13,231 nucleotides of DNA from ZLKRG08 sp046091905 (GTDB lineage: Bacteria; Actinomycetota; Actinomycetes; Nanopelagicales; Nanopelagicaceae), in contig JBJTCN010000012.1 in NCBI GenBank assembly GCA_046091905.1, positions 1-13,231 on the forward strand, in the 5' to 3' direction. Positions 1 to 6,899 of the stretch are shown one piece after another (the first letter of the stretch is position 1; every line of letters begins with the position of its first letter). The notes beneath the pieces are model-generated. The model had not been told where the DNA came from. It did not search any database and saw only the letters and a list, made by a program, of their open reading frames with translations. A program made the position numbers and the translations under genes.

Positions 1-522
1 GATAAAGATTGCGTGGATCTCTAGATTTGGAAATTCAGCGCGCAACTTCTCGCGACCACCTAACGCGGCAATCTCAAGTAGCACGCCAACGCTAGTTACT
101 ACCGCACCAGTAGCATGAATCAATTTAATTGCTGCAGCCAAGGTGCCACCGGTAGCTAAAACATCATCCACTAGGAGCACCGTTTCGCCAGGCTTGGCTG
201 CATCTTTATGAATTTCAATGACATCTGATCCGTATTCCAATCCATATTCTTGCCGGTGCACATCGTGTGGCAACTTACCCTTTTTGCGAATTGGGATTAC
301 ACCGCGATTACTCTGTACGCCGATAGCCGCGGCAAAGAAGAATCCACGCGCTTCAATGCCTGCGATCAACTTCGCTTTAGGGTCTTTTGAGCTCATTAAC
401 TCTGCGACTGCGGACAACGCTCCGCCATCTCTTAATAATGGAGTGATATCTCTAAAGAGAATTCCAGGGCTTGGATAATCTGGAATATCTCGAATTAGCG
501 AGCGGAGTTCGTCCTTATTCAT
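1..522 (-). CDS. apt: Adenine phosphoribosyltransferase (3' end cut by window)
   Basis: Cytosolic purine-salvage enzyme that makes AMP and pyrophosphate from adenine and PRPP. 174 residues are present and the frame is still open at base 1, so only a few C-terminal residues are missing compared with the usual ~180. Visible family marks are the N-terminal IRDIPDYPSPGILFRDITPL stretch (residues 10-29), EARGF (57-61) and the PRPP-binding loop LLVDDVLATGGT (about 116-127). I chose the ATG at 522 because the protein then begins like other Apt proteins and a TACGGT -10 box ends 7 bases upstream. An in-frame ATG at 579 would add 19 residues unlike the family and would start only 5 bases after the tRNA 3' end. 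In many actinobacteria apt sits between secF and relA; here a tRNA gene lies upstream instead. Confidence 0.95.
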   Translation of the reverse strand, partial: MNKDELRSLIRDIPDYPSPGILFRDITPLLRDGGALSAVAELMSSKDPKAKLIAGIEARGFFFAAAIGVQSNRGVIPIRKKGKLPHDVHRQEYGLEYGSDVIEIHKDAAKPGETVLLVDDVLATGGTLAAAIKLIHATGAVVTSVGVLLEIAALGGREKLRAEFPNLEIHAIFI

Positions 523-529
523 GGGGCTT

Positions 530-535
530 ACCGTA
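530..535 (-). promoter_or_regulatory. -10 box of apt, leaderless type
   Basis: On the minus strand the hexamer reads TACGGT and is followed by 7 bases and the ATG at 522. This matches the TANNNT pattern and spacing seen at most other transcription-unit starts here. No Shine-Dalgarno sequence is present before either candidate apt start. Inferred, with no transcript data. Confidence 0.5.
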
Positions 536-584
536 TCTGTTCTTATCTCCAAGATTGCCTGTTTCTGAGAAGAACTCATAAATG

Positions 585-668
585 TGTCCGAAAGGGGACT
601 TGAACCCCTAAGGCCTTGCGGCCACAAGCACCTCAAGCTTGCGCGTCTACCAATTTCGCCACCCGGAC
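585..668 (-). tRNA. tRNA-Leu (anticodon GAG)
   Basis: 84-base class II tRNA that reads CUC/CUU leucine codons. The acceptor stem pairs GTCCGGG with TTCGGAC, with two G-T pairs at its inner end, and the discriminator base is A. The D arm contains AAATTGGTAGACGC. The anticodon stem CAAGC/GCTTG holds the loop TTGAGGT, which gives GAG. The long variable arm GGCC-GCAA-GGCC is typical of leucine tRNAs. The T arm is AGGGG-TTCAAGT-CCCCT. The 3' CCA is not encoded, since the next bases are CAT, so it would have to be added by nucleotidyltransferase. The gene lies directly upstream of apt on the same strand. Confidence 0.97.
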
Positions 669-680
669 TCGGGCCTGTGA

Positions 681-710
681 ATTTTATCCGAATTAGAAAG
701 TTAAAAGCAA
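681..710 (-). promoter_or_regulatory. Promoter of tRNA-Leu
   Basis: On the minus strand there is a -35-like TTGCTT (710-705), an 18-base spacer and a -10 TAAAAT (686-681). The mature tRNA begins 12 bases further on. It is the clearest two-element promoter I see in the window and lies back to back with the start region of the M20 peptidase gene. Inferred by eye. Confidence 0.55.
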
Positions 711-736
711 AAGCGTAAAAAATTACCGAATTGTTA

Positions 737-742
737 GATAAT
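737..742 (+). promoter_or_regulatory. -10 box of the M20 peptidase gene, leaderless type
   Basis: GATAAT, one mismatch from TATAAT, ends 7 bases before the ATG at 750; TAATCT at 739-744 is an overlapping alternative. The GAGGT directly before the ATG looks like a Shine-Dalgarno sequence but has no spacer, so a leaderless start fits better. Confidence 0.5.
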
Positions 743-749
743 CTGAGGT

Positions 750-2048
750 ATGAGCAACCAAATTACTGAAGATGCAATCAAAATTTGCCAAGATCTAATC
801 CGAATTCCAAGCGTCAATTACGGTGAGAATAGAGGCGATGAGAAAGCGGTCGCAGAGTATGTCGTTGCTTCGTTAGCTGACGTTGGTATCTCTGCCAAAA
901 TTTATGAATCAGCGCCTAATCGCTGCAATGTGGTTGCAAAGATTCAAGGAGCGGATTCATCAAGACCAGGTTTAGTACTGCATGGACATATCGATGTGGT
1001 TCCAGCAGCGGCCGAAGAGTGGCAAGTTGATCCATTTAGTGGCGTAATCAAAGATGACGCAATTTGGGGTCGCGGCGCAGTAGACATGAAAAATATGGAT
1101 GCGATGATGTTGGCAATTGTTCGTCATTGGGCGCGAAATGGGATTAAACCGCCAAGAGATATTGTTTTAGTTTTCTTCGCTGACGAAGAGGCTGGTTCTA
1201 TCTACGGATCTCGTTGGATGGTTAAAGAACATCCAGAAGTTTTCGCAGGTTGCAGTGAAGCTGTTTCTGAAGTTGGTGGCTTCTCCGTAACGCTCTCAAA
1301 CGGTAAACGTCTTTACATGATTGAAGCGGCACAAAAAGGTATTCATTGGGTAAAGCTAACTGCCATGGGTCAAGCTGGTCATGGCTCATTTATTAATAAT
1401 CAAAATCCAGTAACGGCGCTCTCCGAAGCCATCGCCAAAATTGGCAATTACGAATGGCCACAGACTTACACCAGCGCAGTAAGAGAGTTATTTACTGCTA
1501 TTGCAAATACCCTAGGCAAACCACTGGGTGATGATTATCGCGAATTTTTAGTTGAGATTCCATCGGTAGCTAGAATGATTGCCGCAACTCTACAAAATAC
1601 TGCCAACCCAACGATGCTCGATGCTGGATATAAATCAAATGTGATTCCAAAAGAGGCCAGCGCAGTAGTAGATGGACGTTTCTTACCTGGGCACGAAGAT
1701 GCGCTAAATAAAACTTTAGCCGAGATCGTAGGTCCAGAGATCAAGATTGAAACTATAACTACAGATATCGCGCTAGAGGTTCCATTTAAAGGTCCACTTG
1801 TAGAGGCGATGAAAGCTGCGATCACTAAATTAGATCCAGATGCGATACCAGTTCCTTATTTGATGAGCGGTGGCACAGACAATAAAGCGTTAAGTGATTT
1901 AGGTATTGTCGGTTATGGTTTCTCACCGTTACGACTTCCAGAAGATTTAGATTTTATGGCGCTCTTCCATGGAGTAGACGAGCGAATTCCGCTTGAGTCG
2001 CTGGAATTTGGTGTGAAAGCTCTAGAAGATTTTCTGCTAAATAGCTAA
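750..2048 (+). CDS. M20 family metallopeptidase (dipeptidase/deacylase type)
   Basis: 432-residue cytosolic zinc hydrolase of the M20 (ArgE/DapE/CPG2) family. It probably cleaves small peptides or acyl-amino acids; the exact substrate cannot be read from the sequence. Metal and catalytic positions are present: H80 and D82 in LVLHGHIDVV, bridging D112 in GRGAVDMK, general base E146 and metal ligand E147 in ADEEAGS, H211 in GQAGHGSF (lid/dimerisation domain, about 195-310), R310 in VDGRF and H407 in LFHGVDE. Length is normal. The stop TAA (2046-2048) abuts the stop of the convergent aldo/keto reductase with no base between. It is a single-gene unit with a leaderless-type start. A DapE role in lysine synthesis is possible, but the sequence looks more like the broad actinobacterial dipeptidase group. 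Confidence 0.9.
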   Translation: MSNQITEDAIKICQDLIRIPSVNYGENRGDEKAVAEYVVASLADVGISAKIYESAPNRCNVVAKIQGADSSRPGLVLHGHIDVVPAAAEEWQVDPFSGVIKDDAIWGRGAVDMKNMDAMMLAIVRHWARNGIKPPRDIVLVFFADEEAGSIYGSRWMVKEHPEVFAGCSEAVSEVGGFSVTLSNGKRLYMIEAAQKGIHWVKLTAMGQAGHGSFINNQNPVTALSEAIAKIGNYEWPQTYTSAVRELFTAIANTLGKPLGDDYREFLVEIPSVARMIAATLQNTANPTMLDAGYKSNVIPKEASAVVDGRFLPGHEDALNKTLAEIVGPEIKIETITTDIALEVPFKGPLVEAMKAAITKLDPDAIPVPYLMSGGTDNKALSDLGIVGYGFSPLRLPEDLDFMALFHGVDERIPLESLEFGVKALEDFLLNS

Positions 2049-2984
2049 TTAATAGCTAACTTCATCTAAAGCTTGTCGAACTACGCCGGGCAGCGAGATT
2101 TCTTCACTACGTAAAATACCGCGCAATTGAGCGCTAGTGCGTGCTCCAACAATGGCGCTAGTTACGCCAATCGCATCTCGAACCCAAGCTAATGACACTT
2201 CAAGGGGGGAGTATCCAAGTCCATCTGCAGCTACTTGAACCGCTTCAACTATTCGCTGCGCGCGTTCGTCTAAATATGGCGCTACAAAACCAGCAAAATG
2301 TGGACTGGCGCCACGTGAATCCGAGGGCACTCCATTTCGGTATTTGCCAGTCAATATGCCACGACCCAAAGGTGACCATGCTAAAAGACCCACATTTAAT
2401 TCAATTGCACAAGGTAGCACTTCTTGTTCAATCTCTCTATTCAATAAGGAATACTCATTTTGCATAGTTGCAATTGGCGCCCTTAATTCCTGCTTGGTTA
2501 TTGCTCTTGCACTCTGCCAACCAGAGAAATTACTAATACCGACATAACGCGCTCTACCTGATTGATATGCAGTTTCTAAGGCTGCAAGGGTGTCATCTAA
2601 AGGAGTCTGTTCATCCCAAGTGTGAACTTGCCATAGATCAACGTAATCAGTGTCTAATCGCTTTAATGAGAAATCCAATTCTGAGAGCAACGAACCACGA
2701 GAGGTATTAACAGTACGAACTCCATCTAAAAATGAGATGCCACCTTTAGTAGCAATCACCACCTCTTCGCGCTTAAAGAGCGAACCAACTAAACCGCCAA
2801 TTACTTTCTCAGAATCTCCTGCTCCATAAACCGCTGCGGTATCAAAAAAATTGCCACCGGCATCAATAAATGCCCTTGCTTGATCAGCTGCATCGTGCTC
2901 GTCAGTATCACGACCCCACGTCATAGTGCCAAGTCCCAAGCGAGAGAGTGTTAACCCCGTCGTTCCGGCCTTTCGCATCTCCAT
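2049..2984 (-). CDS. Aldo/keto reductase
   Basis: 311-residue NADPH-dependent oxidoreductase with an (alpha/beta)8 barrel that reduces carbonyl compounds; the natural substrate is unknown. The catalytic tetrad is visible as D48 in FFDTA, Y53 in AVYGAGDSE, K80 in IATKGG and H121 in WQVHTWD. Cofactor-binding segments are VGISNFSGWQ, WSPLGRGILTGKY and, near the C-terminus, IVGARTSAQL. Length and motif order are normal for the family. The ATG at 2984 has TAAGTT ending 6 bases upstream; a second in-frame ATG lies two codons later. It is transcribed divergently from the histidine phosphatase gene across a 49-base gap. Confidence 0.92.
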   Translation of the reverse strand: MEMRKAGTTGLTLSRLGLGTMTWGRDTDEHDAADQARAFIDAGGNFFDTAAVYGAGDSEKVIGGLVGSLFKREEVVIATKGGISFLDGVRTVNTSRGSLLSELDFSLKRLDTDYVDLWQVHTWDEQTPLDDTLAALETAYQSGRARYVGISNFSGWQSARAITKQELRAPIATMQNEYSLLNREIEQEVLPCAIELNVGLLAWSPLGRGILTGKYRNGVPSDSRGASPHFAGFVAPYLDERAQRIVEAVQVAADGLGYSPLEVSLAWVRDAIGVTSAIVGARTSAQLRGILRSEEISLPGVVRQALDEVSY

Positions 2985-2990
2985 GGCGTG

Positions 2991-2996
2991 AACTTA
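2991..2996 (-). promoter_or_regulatory. -10 box of the aldo/keto reductase gene, leaderless type
   Basis: The minus strand reads TAAGTT, then 6 bases, then the ATG at 2984. No convincing -35 hexamer or Shine-Dalgarno sequence is seen. Confidence 0.5.
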
Positions 2997-3018
2997 GACG
3001 AATTTACAGCTATTGCAT

Positions 3019-3024
3019 TAATCT
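3019..3024 (+). promoter_or_regulatory. -10 box of the histidine phosphatase cluster
   Basis: TAATCT ends 9 bases before the ATG at 3034, so a start site about 6-7 bases on would leave at most a three-base leader. It faces the reductase promoter inside the same 49-base gap. Confidence 0.4.
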
Positions 3025-3033
3025 TCAGGCCTC

Positions 3034-3636
3034 ATGTCTCGAATTTTCTTGTTGCGTCACGCACATTCAACTGCAAATGCCAAGGGCATTCTGGCTGGCA
3101 GGTTAGAGAAGATTCCACTTTCAAAGGATGGCTACTCTCAAAGAGAGAAATTGGATCTACGGTTATTCCAAGCAAAATTTGATCAAGTCATTTCTAGTCC
3201 AATGCAACGTTGTCTTGAAACCATCGCTAATTTTGAGAGCAATCCAAATATTTTCGATGAGTTTCAAGAGGTGCATTACGGTGATTGGACCGGCAAGAAG
3301 ATGAGTTCTTTGATGCGAAATGCTGCCTGGCGAGAGATACATAAGCATCCAGCTTCAGTTCGTTTTCCAAATGGAGAGACACTTCCAGAGGTACAAACCA
3401 GATCTCTACTTGGACTAGATTTACATGTAAATTCAAAGTCCAAGAATGTACTGATCTCAACCCACGCCGACGTTATTAAAGTATTAATTCTCCACGCATT
3501 AGGTACACATCTAAACAATATTGATAAAGTGCAGATCGATAATGCCAGTTTTTCGATAATTGAAAGAGATAAGCAGGGTTTTAGGGTTCTTCGCGTAAAC
3601 GATAGCAGCTCACATTTCAAGGAATTGTTGGCATGA
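3034..3636 (+). CDS. Histidine phosphatase family protein (MSMEG_4193 type)
   Basis: 200-residue protein of the phosphoglycerate-mutase-like histidine phosphatase superfamily; the family is named after the MSMEG_4193 group and its substrate is unknown. The phospho-accepting histidine is H9 in LLRHAHST, an RHA variant of the usual RHG. Other pocket residues are R8, R59 in SSPMQRC, E79 in EVHYGDWTG and H144 in STHADVIK. No signal peptide or membrane segment is seen, so it should be cytosolic. Its stop overlaps the start of the DUF3090 gene (ATGA, 4 bases), which implies translational coupling. The order phosphatase, DUF3090, SCO1664, mshC is conserved in actinobacteria and is the main evidence for a shared job. 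Confidence 0.9.
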   Translation: MSRIFLLRHAHSTANAKGILAGRLEKIPLSKDGYSQREKLDLRLFQAKFDQVISSPMQRCLETIANFESNPNIFDEFQEVHYGDWTGKKMSSLMRNAAWREIHKHPASVRFPNGETLPEVQTRSLLGLDLHVNSKSKNVLISTHADVIKVLILHALGTHLNNIDKVQIDNASFSIIERDKQGFRVLRVNDSSSHFKELLA

Positions 3637-4157
3637 GTCGGGCTCGATTATTAGATCCAGTCGATAGTTTTCTGGTTGGCACGATTGGCCAACCAGGAGA
3701 GCGCGAATTCTATTTACAAGCTAAATTTCGAAATGGTATTCATAGTTTTGCAATCGATAAAATGCAAGTTTCCGCATTGGCCGATCGAATGGCGCTCCTA
3801 ATAGGAGAACTAAAGGCTGCCGATTATCGTTTTGAAAATATCATTCCTGGCAATTTTGAAGTCCCATTAATTCCAGAGTTTCAAATTGGAGTAATTGGGA
3901 TAATTTGGTTGGGTACAACAGAGCAGGTATCGCTAGATTTACAGGAGATTGTGGAAGGCGAGAATAATCTAATTCCAATCGACGAGAGTGATGGACCCGC
4001 ATTATTCCGCCTCTTAATGTCACCAGATATTGCCAATACATTTATCAATCAAGCCAGAAAAGTGGTTTCGGCTGGTCGCGCACCTTGTCCATTCTGCGCA
4101 CTCCCAATAAATAAGAATGGACATTTATGTCCGAGGGCAAATGGTTATCGCCGATAA
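3633..4157 (+). CDS. DUF3090 family protein
   Basis: 174-residue member of an actinobacterial family of unknown function. The N-terminal ~140 residues look like a single alpha/beta domain, with GQPGEREFYLQA at 19-30. The C-terminus carries the family signature: C152 and C155 (PCPFC), then H164 and C166 (GHLCPR), ending NGYRR. This CXXC...HXC arrangement looks like a small zinc knuckle, which is an inference. The start ATG overlaps the phosphatase stop by 4 bases, and the end overlaps the next gene by 17. Cytosolic by lack of any signal. Function unknown. Confidence 0.88.
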   Translation: MSRARLLDPVDSFLVGTIGQPGEREFYLQAKFRNGIHSFAIDKMQVSALADRMALLIGELKAADYRFENIIPGNFEVPLIPEFQIGVIGIIWLGTTEQVSLDLQEIVEGENNLIPIDESDGPALFRLLMSPDIANTFINQARKVVSAGRAPCPFCALPINKNGHLCPRANGYRR

Positions 4158-4806
4158 AATTCATGAGCTAGAGAGCGGCGATATTGAAATTGTTGGCCGG
4201 TTAGTAAATGCATCAAATGCATCGCTCTATTGTCGCGTGGGTTGCGTATCTGCCATTTATAAACCAATCGCAGGTGAACGCCCACTTTGGGATTTTCCAG
4301 ATGGACATTTAGCTCGGAGAGAAGTTGCTACCTATAAGGTAAGTGAGGCACTTGGTTTAAATTGCGTGCCACCGACCATTTTGCGAGATGGACCTTTTGG
4401 GGAGGGTTCATTTCAACTTTGGATCGAAGATTGCGAGGCAGTGGGAGAGCGTTATCTAGAGCAATCAGATGGGTTAAGGAAGATTGCGCTCTTGGATGCG
4501 GTGGTGAATAACACTGATCGAAAAATCGGACATCTACTCTATAAAGATAATGAGATTTACGGCTGCGATCATGGAGTTACCTTTCATGAGGAGTTCAAAT
4601 TAAGAACTGTGCTCTGGCAATTTGCAGATCTACCACTATCAAATTTCGAAGAGCGCGCATTAAGTACATTCCAATTGGAGCTAGAGCATTTATTGACGCA
4701 ATCTGAATTGCAAGCTCTCAATCAAAGAATCGACGATTTGTTACAGAATAAGAAATTCCCATTGCCCCCAACTGATTGGCCGGCGATTCCATGGCCGCCT
4801 TTCTAA
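4141..4806 (+). CDS. SCO1664 family protein, kinase-like fold
   Basis: 221-residue member of the SCO1664 family, which resembles the phosphatidylinositol 3-/4-kinase-like fold; no activity is assigned. Kinase-like marks are K41 in IYKPIAGERPLWDFP, the conserved RREVATYKVSEALG helix (59-72), a catalytic-loop-like stretch DAVVNNTDRKIGH (119-131, with N124 and D126) and D143 in YGCDHGVTF, which could be a DFG-like metal ligand. I chose the ATG at 4141 because GAGGG lies 3 bases upstream and family members start near here; an in-frame ATG at 4117 would add 8 residues and deepen the overlap with DUF3090. It follows a phosphatase in the same operon, so a kinase/phosphatase pair is conceivable, but this is speculative. 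Confidence 0.85.
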   Translation: MVIADKIHELESGDIEIVGRLVNASNASLYCRVGCVSAIYKPIAGERPLWDFPDGHLARREVATYKVSEALGLNCVPPTILRDGPFGEGSFQLWIEDCEAVGERYLEQSDGLRKIALLDAVVNNTDRKIGHLLYKDNEIYGCDHGVTFHEEFKLRTVLWQFADLPLSNFEERALSTFQLELEHLLTQSELQALNQRIDDLLQNKKFPLPPTDWPAIPWPPF

Positions 4807-4812
4807 TAGAAT
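4807..4812 (+). promoter_or_regulatory. -10 box of mshC, leaderless type
   Basis: TAGAAT begins directly after the TAA stop of the SCO1664 gene and ends 7 bases before the mshC ATG. mshC may therefore have its own promoter besides read-through from the upstream genes. Confidence 0.5.
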
Positions 4813-4819
4813 AACCCGT

Positions 4820-6046
4820 ATGAAGAGTTGGTCCGCCGCTAGTTTTCCAAAAATTCCAATGGCCGAGTTGCCGCTCTCGATATATTCCACTAAAGCGAAC
4901 GCTCTCGTTTCGATACCTAAAAAAAGTAAGTATCAAATGTATGTCTGCGGAATTACTCCATACGATTCAACACATTTGGGGCATGCAGCTACCTACTTAA
5001 CTTTTGATTTAGCCCATCGCTACTGGTTGGCAATGGGCGCTGAGGTCAACTTCATTCAAAATATCACTGATATCGATGATCCATTGCTAGAGCGAGCCAA
5101 TCGAGATGGTGTTGATTGGAGGGAATTAGCGCATTCGCAAATTGATCTCTTTAGGTCGGATATGCAGTATTTACGAATCTTGCCGCCTACCCATTATGAA
5201 GGCGCAGTCGAAGCAATTCCTGATGTGGTTACTGCAATCCAAGAACTCGACAGAAAGAGCGCGGTCTATAACGTTGATTCAGATAAATACTTTGAAGTTC
5301 ACCGGGATCCAGATTTCGGGAGCGAATCGCATCTCTCAGAGCCAGAGATGCTTAAAATATTTGCAGAACGTGGTGGAGATCCAGATCGATCCGGTAAAAA
5401 AGATCCATTAGATGCTTTGCTCTGGCTGGCACACCGAGCAGGAGAACCCGCATGGGATTCTATTTTTGGCGCTGGAAGGCCCGGATGGCATATTGAATGT
5501 GCAGCTATTGCACTTAAGTTTGTGGAACAGAATCGGGACTATATTTTAGATATTCAAGGCGGTGGTCAAGATTTAATCTTCCCGCATCACGAAATGTCGG
5601 CTTCGCAGGTAAAAATTCTTACCGGCACTGAATTTGCAAGGGCTTATGTACATGCCGCGTTGATTGGTTTGGATGGCGAAAAGATGAGTAAATCAAAGAG
5701 CAATCTCGTCTTTGTATCTAAGCTAATTTCAGCCGGCGTCTCACCAATGGCGATTCGTTGGGCTTTACTTAAGCGGCCATATCGTCAAGAGTATATGTGG
5801 ATGCGCAATGAAACGGATATAGCGCAAACAGAAATAGATAGATTGCAAGCGAAACTTAATCTGACAGAGGTGCCACCAACTGCCGAGCTGATAAACAAAA
5901 TTTATGAGCTGCTTGCAAATGATTTAAATAGCGCTGCGGCGATAAGTGCAATAAATGAATGGGTTGCAAGCGAGGGTAGCGGCGGAGATAGCGAAGCGCT
6001 AAGAAGAGTTATCGATGGCTTACTGGGAATCGCCCTGACGGCGTAG
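4820..6046 (+). CDS. mshC: Cysteine--1-D-myo-inosityl 2-amino-2-deoxy-alpha-D-glucopyranoside ligase (mycothiol synthesis)
   Basis: 408-residue cytosolic ligase that joins cysteine to GlcN-inositol with ATP, the third enzymatic step to mycothiol, the main low-molecular-weight thiol of actinobacteria. It is a class I cysteinyl-tRNA synthetase relative. Zinc ligands are C43 in MYVCGITPYD, C227 in GWHIECAAI and H256 in FPHHE. The HIGH-type motif is HLGH (52-55) and the KMSKS loop is 288-292. The opening MKSW and NITDIDDPLLERANRDGVDWREL are typical of MshC and not of CysS, and the tRNA-binding C-terminal domain of CysS is absent. C227 and H256 are 29 residues apart, versus 25 in the mycobacterial enzyme as I recall it, a small insertion before LDIQGGG. 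The last 27 bases overlap the end of the PAC2 gene on the other strand. Confidence 0.95.
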   Translation: MKSWSAASFPKIPMAELPLSIYSTKANALVSIPKKSKYQMYVCGITPYDSTHLGHAATYLTFDLAHRYWLAMGAEVNFIQNITDIDDPLLERANRDGVDWRELAHSQIDLFRSDMQYLRILPPTHYEGAVEAIPDVVTAIQELDRKSAVYNVDSDKYFEVHRDPDFGSESHLSEPEMLKIFAERGGDPDRSGKKDPLDALLWLAHRAGEPAWDSIFGAGRPGWHIECAAIALKFVEQNRDYILDIQGGGQDLIFPHHEMSASQVKILTGTEFARAYVHAALIGLDGEKMSKSKSNLVFVSKLISAGVSPMAIRWALLKRPYRQEYMWMRNETDIAQTEIDRLQAKLNLTEVPPTAELINKIYELLANDLNSAAAISAINEWVASEGSGGDSEALRRVIDGLLGIALTA

Positions 6047-6871
6047 AAATTTTTCAAATTCTTTAGCAATATCTTCACCAGTAGTCTCCTCTAAATCGGA
6101 GTCATCTTTGTCGGCTTCAAGTTGCTTTACATACTCGCTGATCTCCGCATCCTCTTCCGCAAGTTGAGTCACCGCAATCTCCCAAGCTTTAGCAGCTTCT
6201 GGTAGATCACCAACCGGCAAGGTGATCTCAAAGAAATCACCTAACTCTTCAATTAGCGCCAGAGTTGCTTTGGGAGAAGGCGAACCGGAGGCATAGTGTG
6301 GCAAAGCGGCCCAGAGCGAGAAGGCATCTAATTCGCGCTTCTGACAGAGATCTTGAATTACTCCCAGAATTCCAGTTGGACCTTCATATCGACTGACTTC
6401 GAAACCAATTCTGGATGCTAATTCCGGATTGGAACTGGTGCCAGTTACAGAAATCGGTCTGGTGTGCGGAGCATCTGCAAGGAGTGCACCTAACGTAATT
6501 ACCAAATCAACTTCAAGATCATCAAAAAGATCTAGTAATTGATTAGCAAAGGTCTGCCATTTGAATGAGGGTTCTGGGCCAATTGCCAACACAATGTCGA
6601 AATCAAGGTGAGGGGTATAAAGCGCGTAGACATTTGTGTTTGGCCACTTTAATTGGCGAATTTGTGAATTGTTAATAAAGACCATGGGTCTGATCTGTTG
6701 ATAGTCGTAAAAATCTTCAGAGTTACTCTCTGCAATTAAATTCTCTTGTCTGCCAAAGGCGTTCATCAAATGGGTAATTGCACCAGTTGCAGCTTCGCCG
6801 GCATCGCTCCAACCATTGAAAGCCAGAACAGCAATTGGATTGCGAAGCTCTGGAATCTGGTGAATCTTCAT
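6020..6871 (-). CDS. PAC2 family protein
   Basis: 283-residue protein of the PAC2 family, named after a eukaryotic proteasome assembly chaperone but widespread in actinobacteria with no settled function. Family marks are the start NPIAVLAFNGWSDAGEAATG, the TLGALLADAPHTRP segment and LWAALPHYASGSPSPKATLAL. The C-terminal ~45 residues are acidic and helical and end in the family-like IAKEFEKFLRR. I chose the ATG at 6871 because TAAGGT ends 6 bases upstream and AAGGTG is also placed like a Shine-Dalgarno site; a GTG at 6877 would add two residues. In many actinobacteria it is a neighbour of mshC, as here. It need not act in proteasome assembly, since the proteasome genes are missing from their usual place in this window. 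Confidence 0.9.
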   Translation of the reverse strand: MKIHQIPELRNPIAVLAFNGWSDAGEAATGAITHLMNAFGRQENLIAESNSEDFYDYQQIRPMVFINNSQIRQLKWPNTNVYALYTPHLDFDIVLAIGPEPSFKWQTFANQLLDLFDDLEVDLVITLGALLADAPHTRPISVTGTSSNPELASRIGFEVSRYEGPTGILGVIQDLCQKRELDAFSLWAALPHYASGSPSPKATLALIEELGDFFEITLPVGDLPEAAKAWEIAVTQLAEEDAEISEYVKQLEADKDDSDLEETTGEDIAKEFEKFLRRQGDSQ

Positions 6872-6877
6872 AATCAC

Positions 6878-6883
6878 ACCTTA
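6878..6883 (-). promoter_or_regulatory. -10 box of the PAC2 gene, leaderless type
   Basis: The minus strand reads TAAGGT, then 6 bases (GTGATT), then the ATG at 6871. TACCGT at 6888-6883 is an alternative that would serve the GTG at 6877. It lies only 3 bases from the facing -10 box of the HAD gene. Confidence 0.5.
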
Positions 6884-6886
6884 CGG

Positions 6887-6892
6887 TAACCT
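6887..6892 (+). promoter_or_regulatory. -10 box of the HAD hydrolase gene, leaderless type
   Basis: TAACCT ends 7 bases before the GTG start at 6900. Any -35 element would have to lie inside the 5' end of the PAC2 coding sequence. Confidence 0.5.
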
Positions 6893-6899
6893 TTCGGGC

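Noticed and set aside
218..478. 86-codon open frame on the plus strand
   Set aside because: Opposite apt, whose PRPP loop and other motifs are read on the minus strand.
745..749. GAGGT as a Shine-Dalgarno site for the M20 gene
   Set aside because: It abuts the ATG with no spacer; the -10 box 7 bases upstream explains the start better.
1535..1825. 96-codon open frame on the minus strand
   Set aside because: Fully opposite the M20 peptidase gene, which has all its catalytic residues; a shadow frame.
3276..3620. 114-codon open frame on the minus strand
   Set aside because: Opposite the histidine phosphatase gene; no start signal and no recognisable protein.
4117..4140. Upstream ATG for the SCO1664 gene at 4117
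   Set aside because: No ribosome binding site, and it deepens the overlap with DUF3090; the ATG at 4141 has GAGGG upstream. Not fully excluded.
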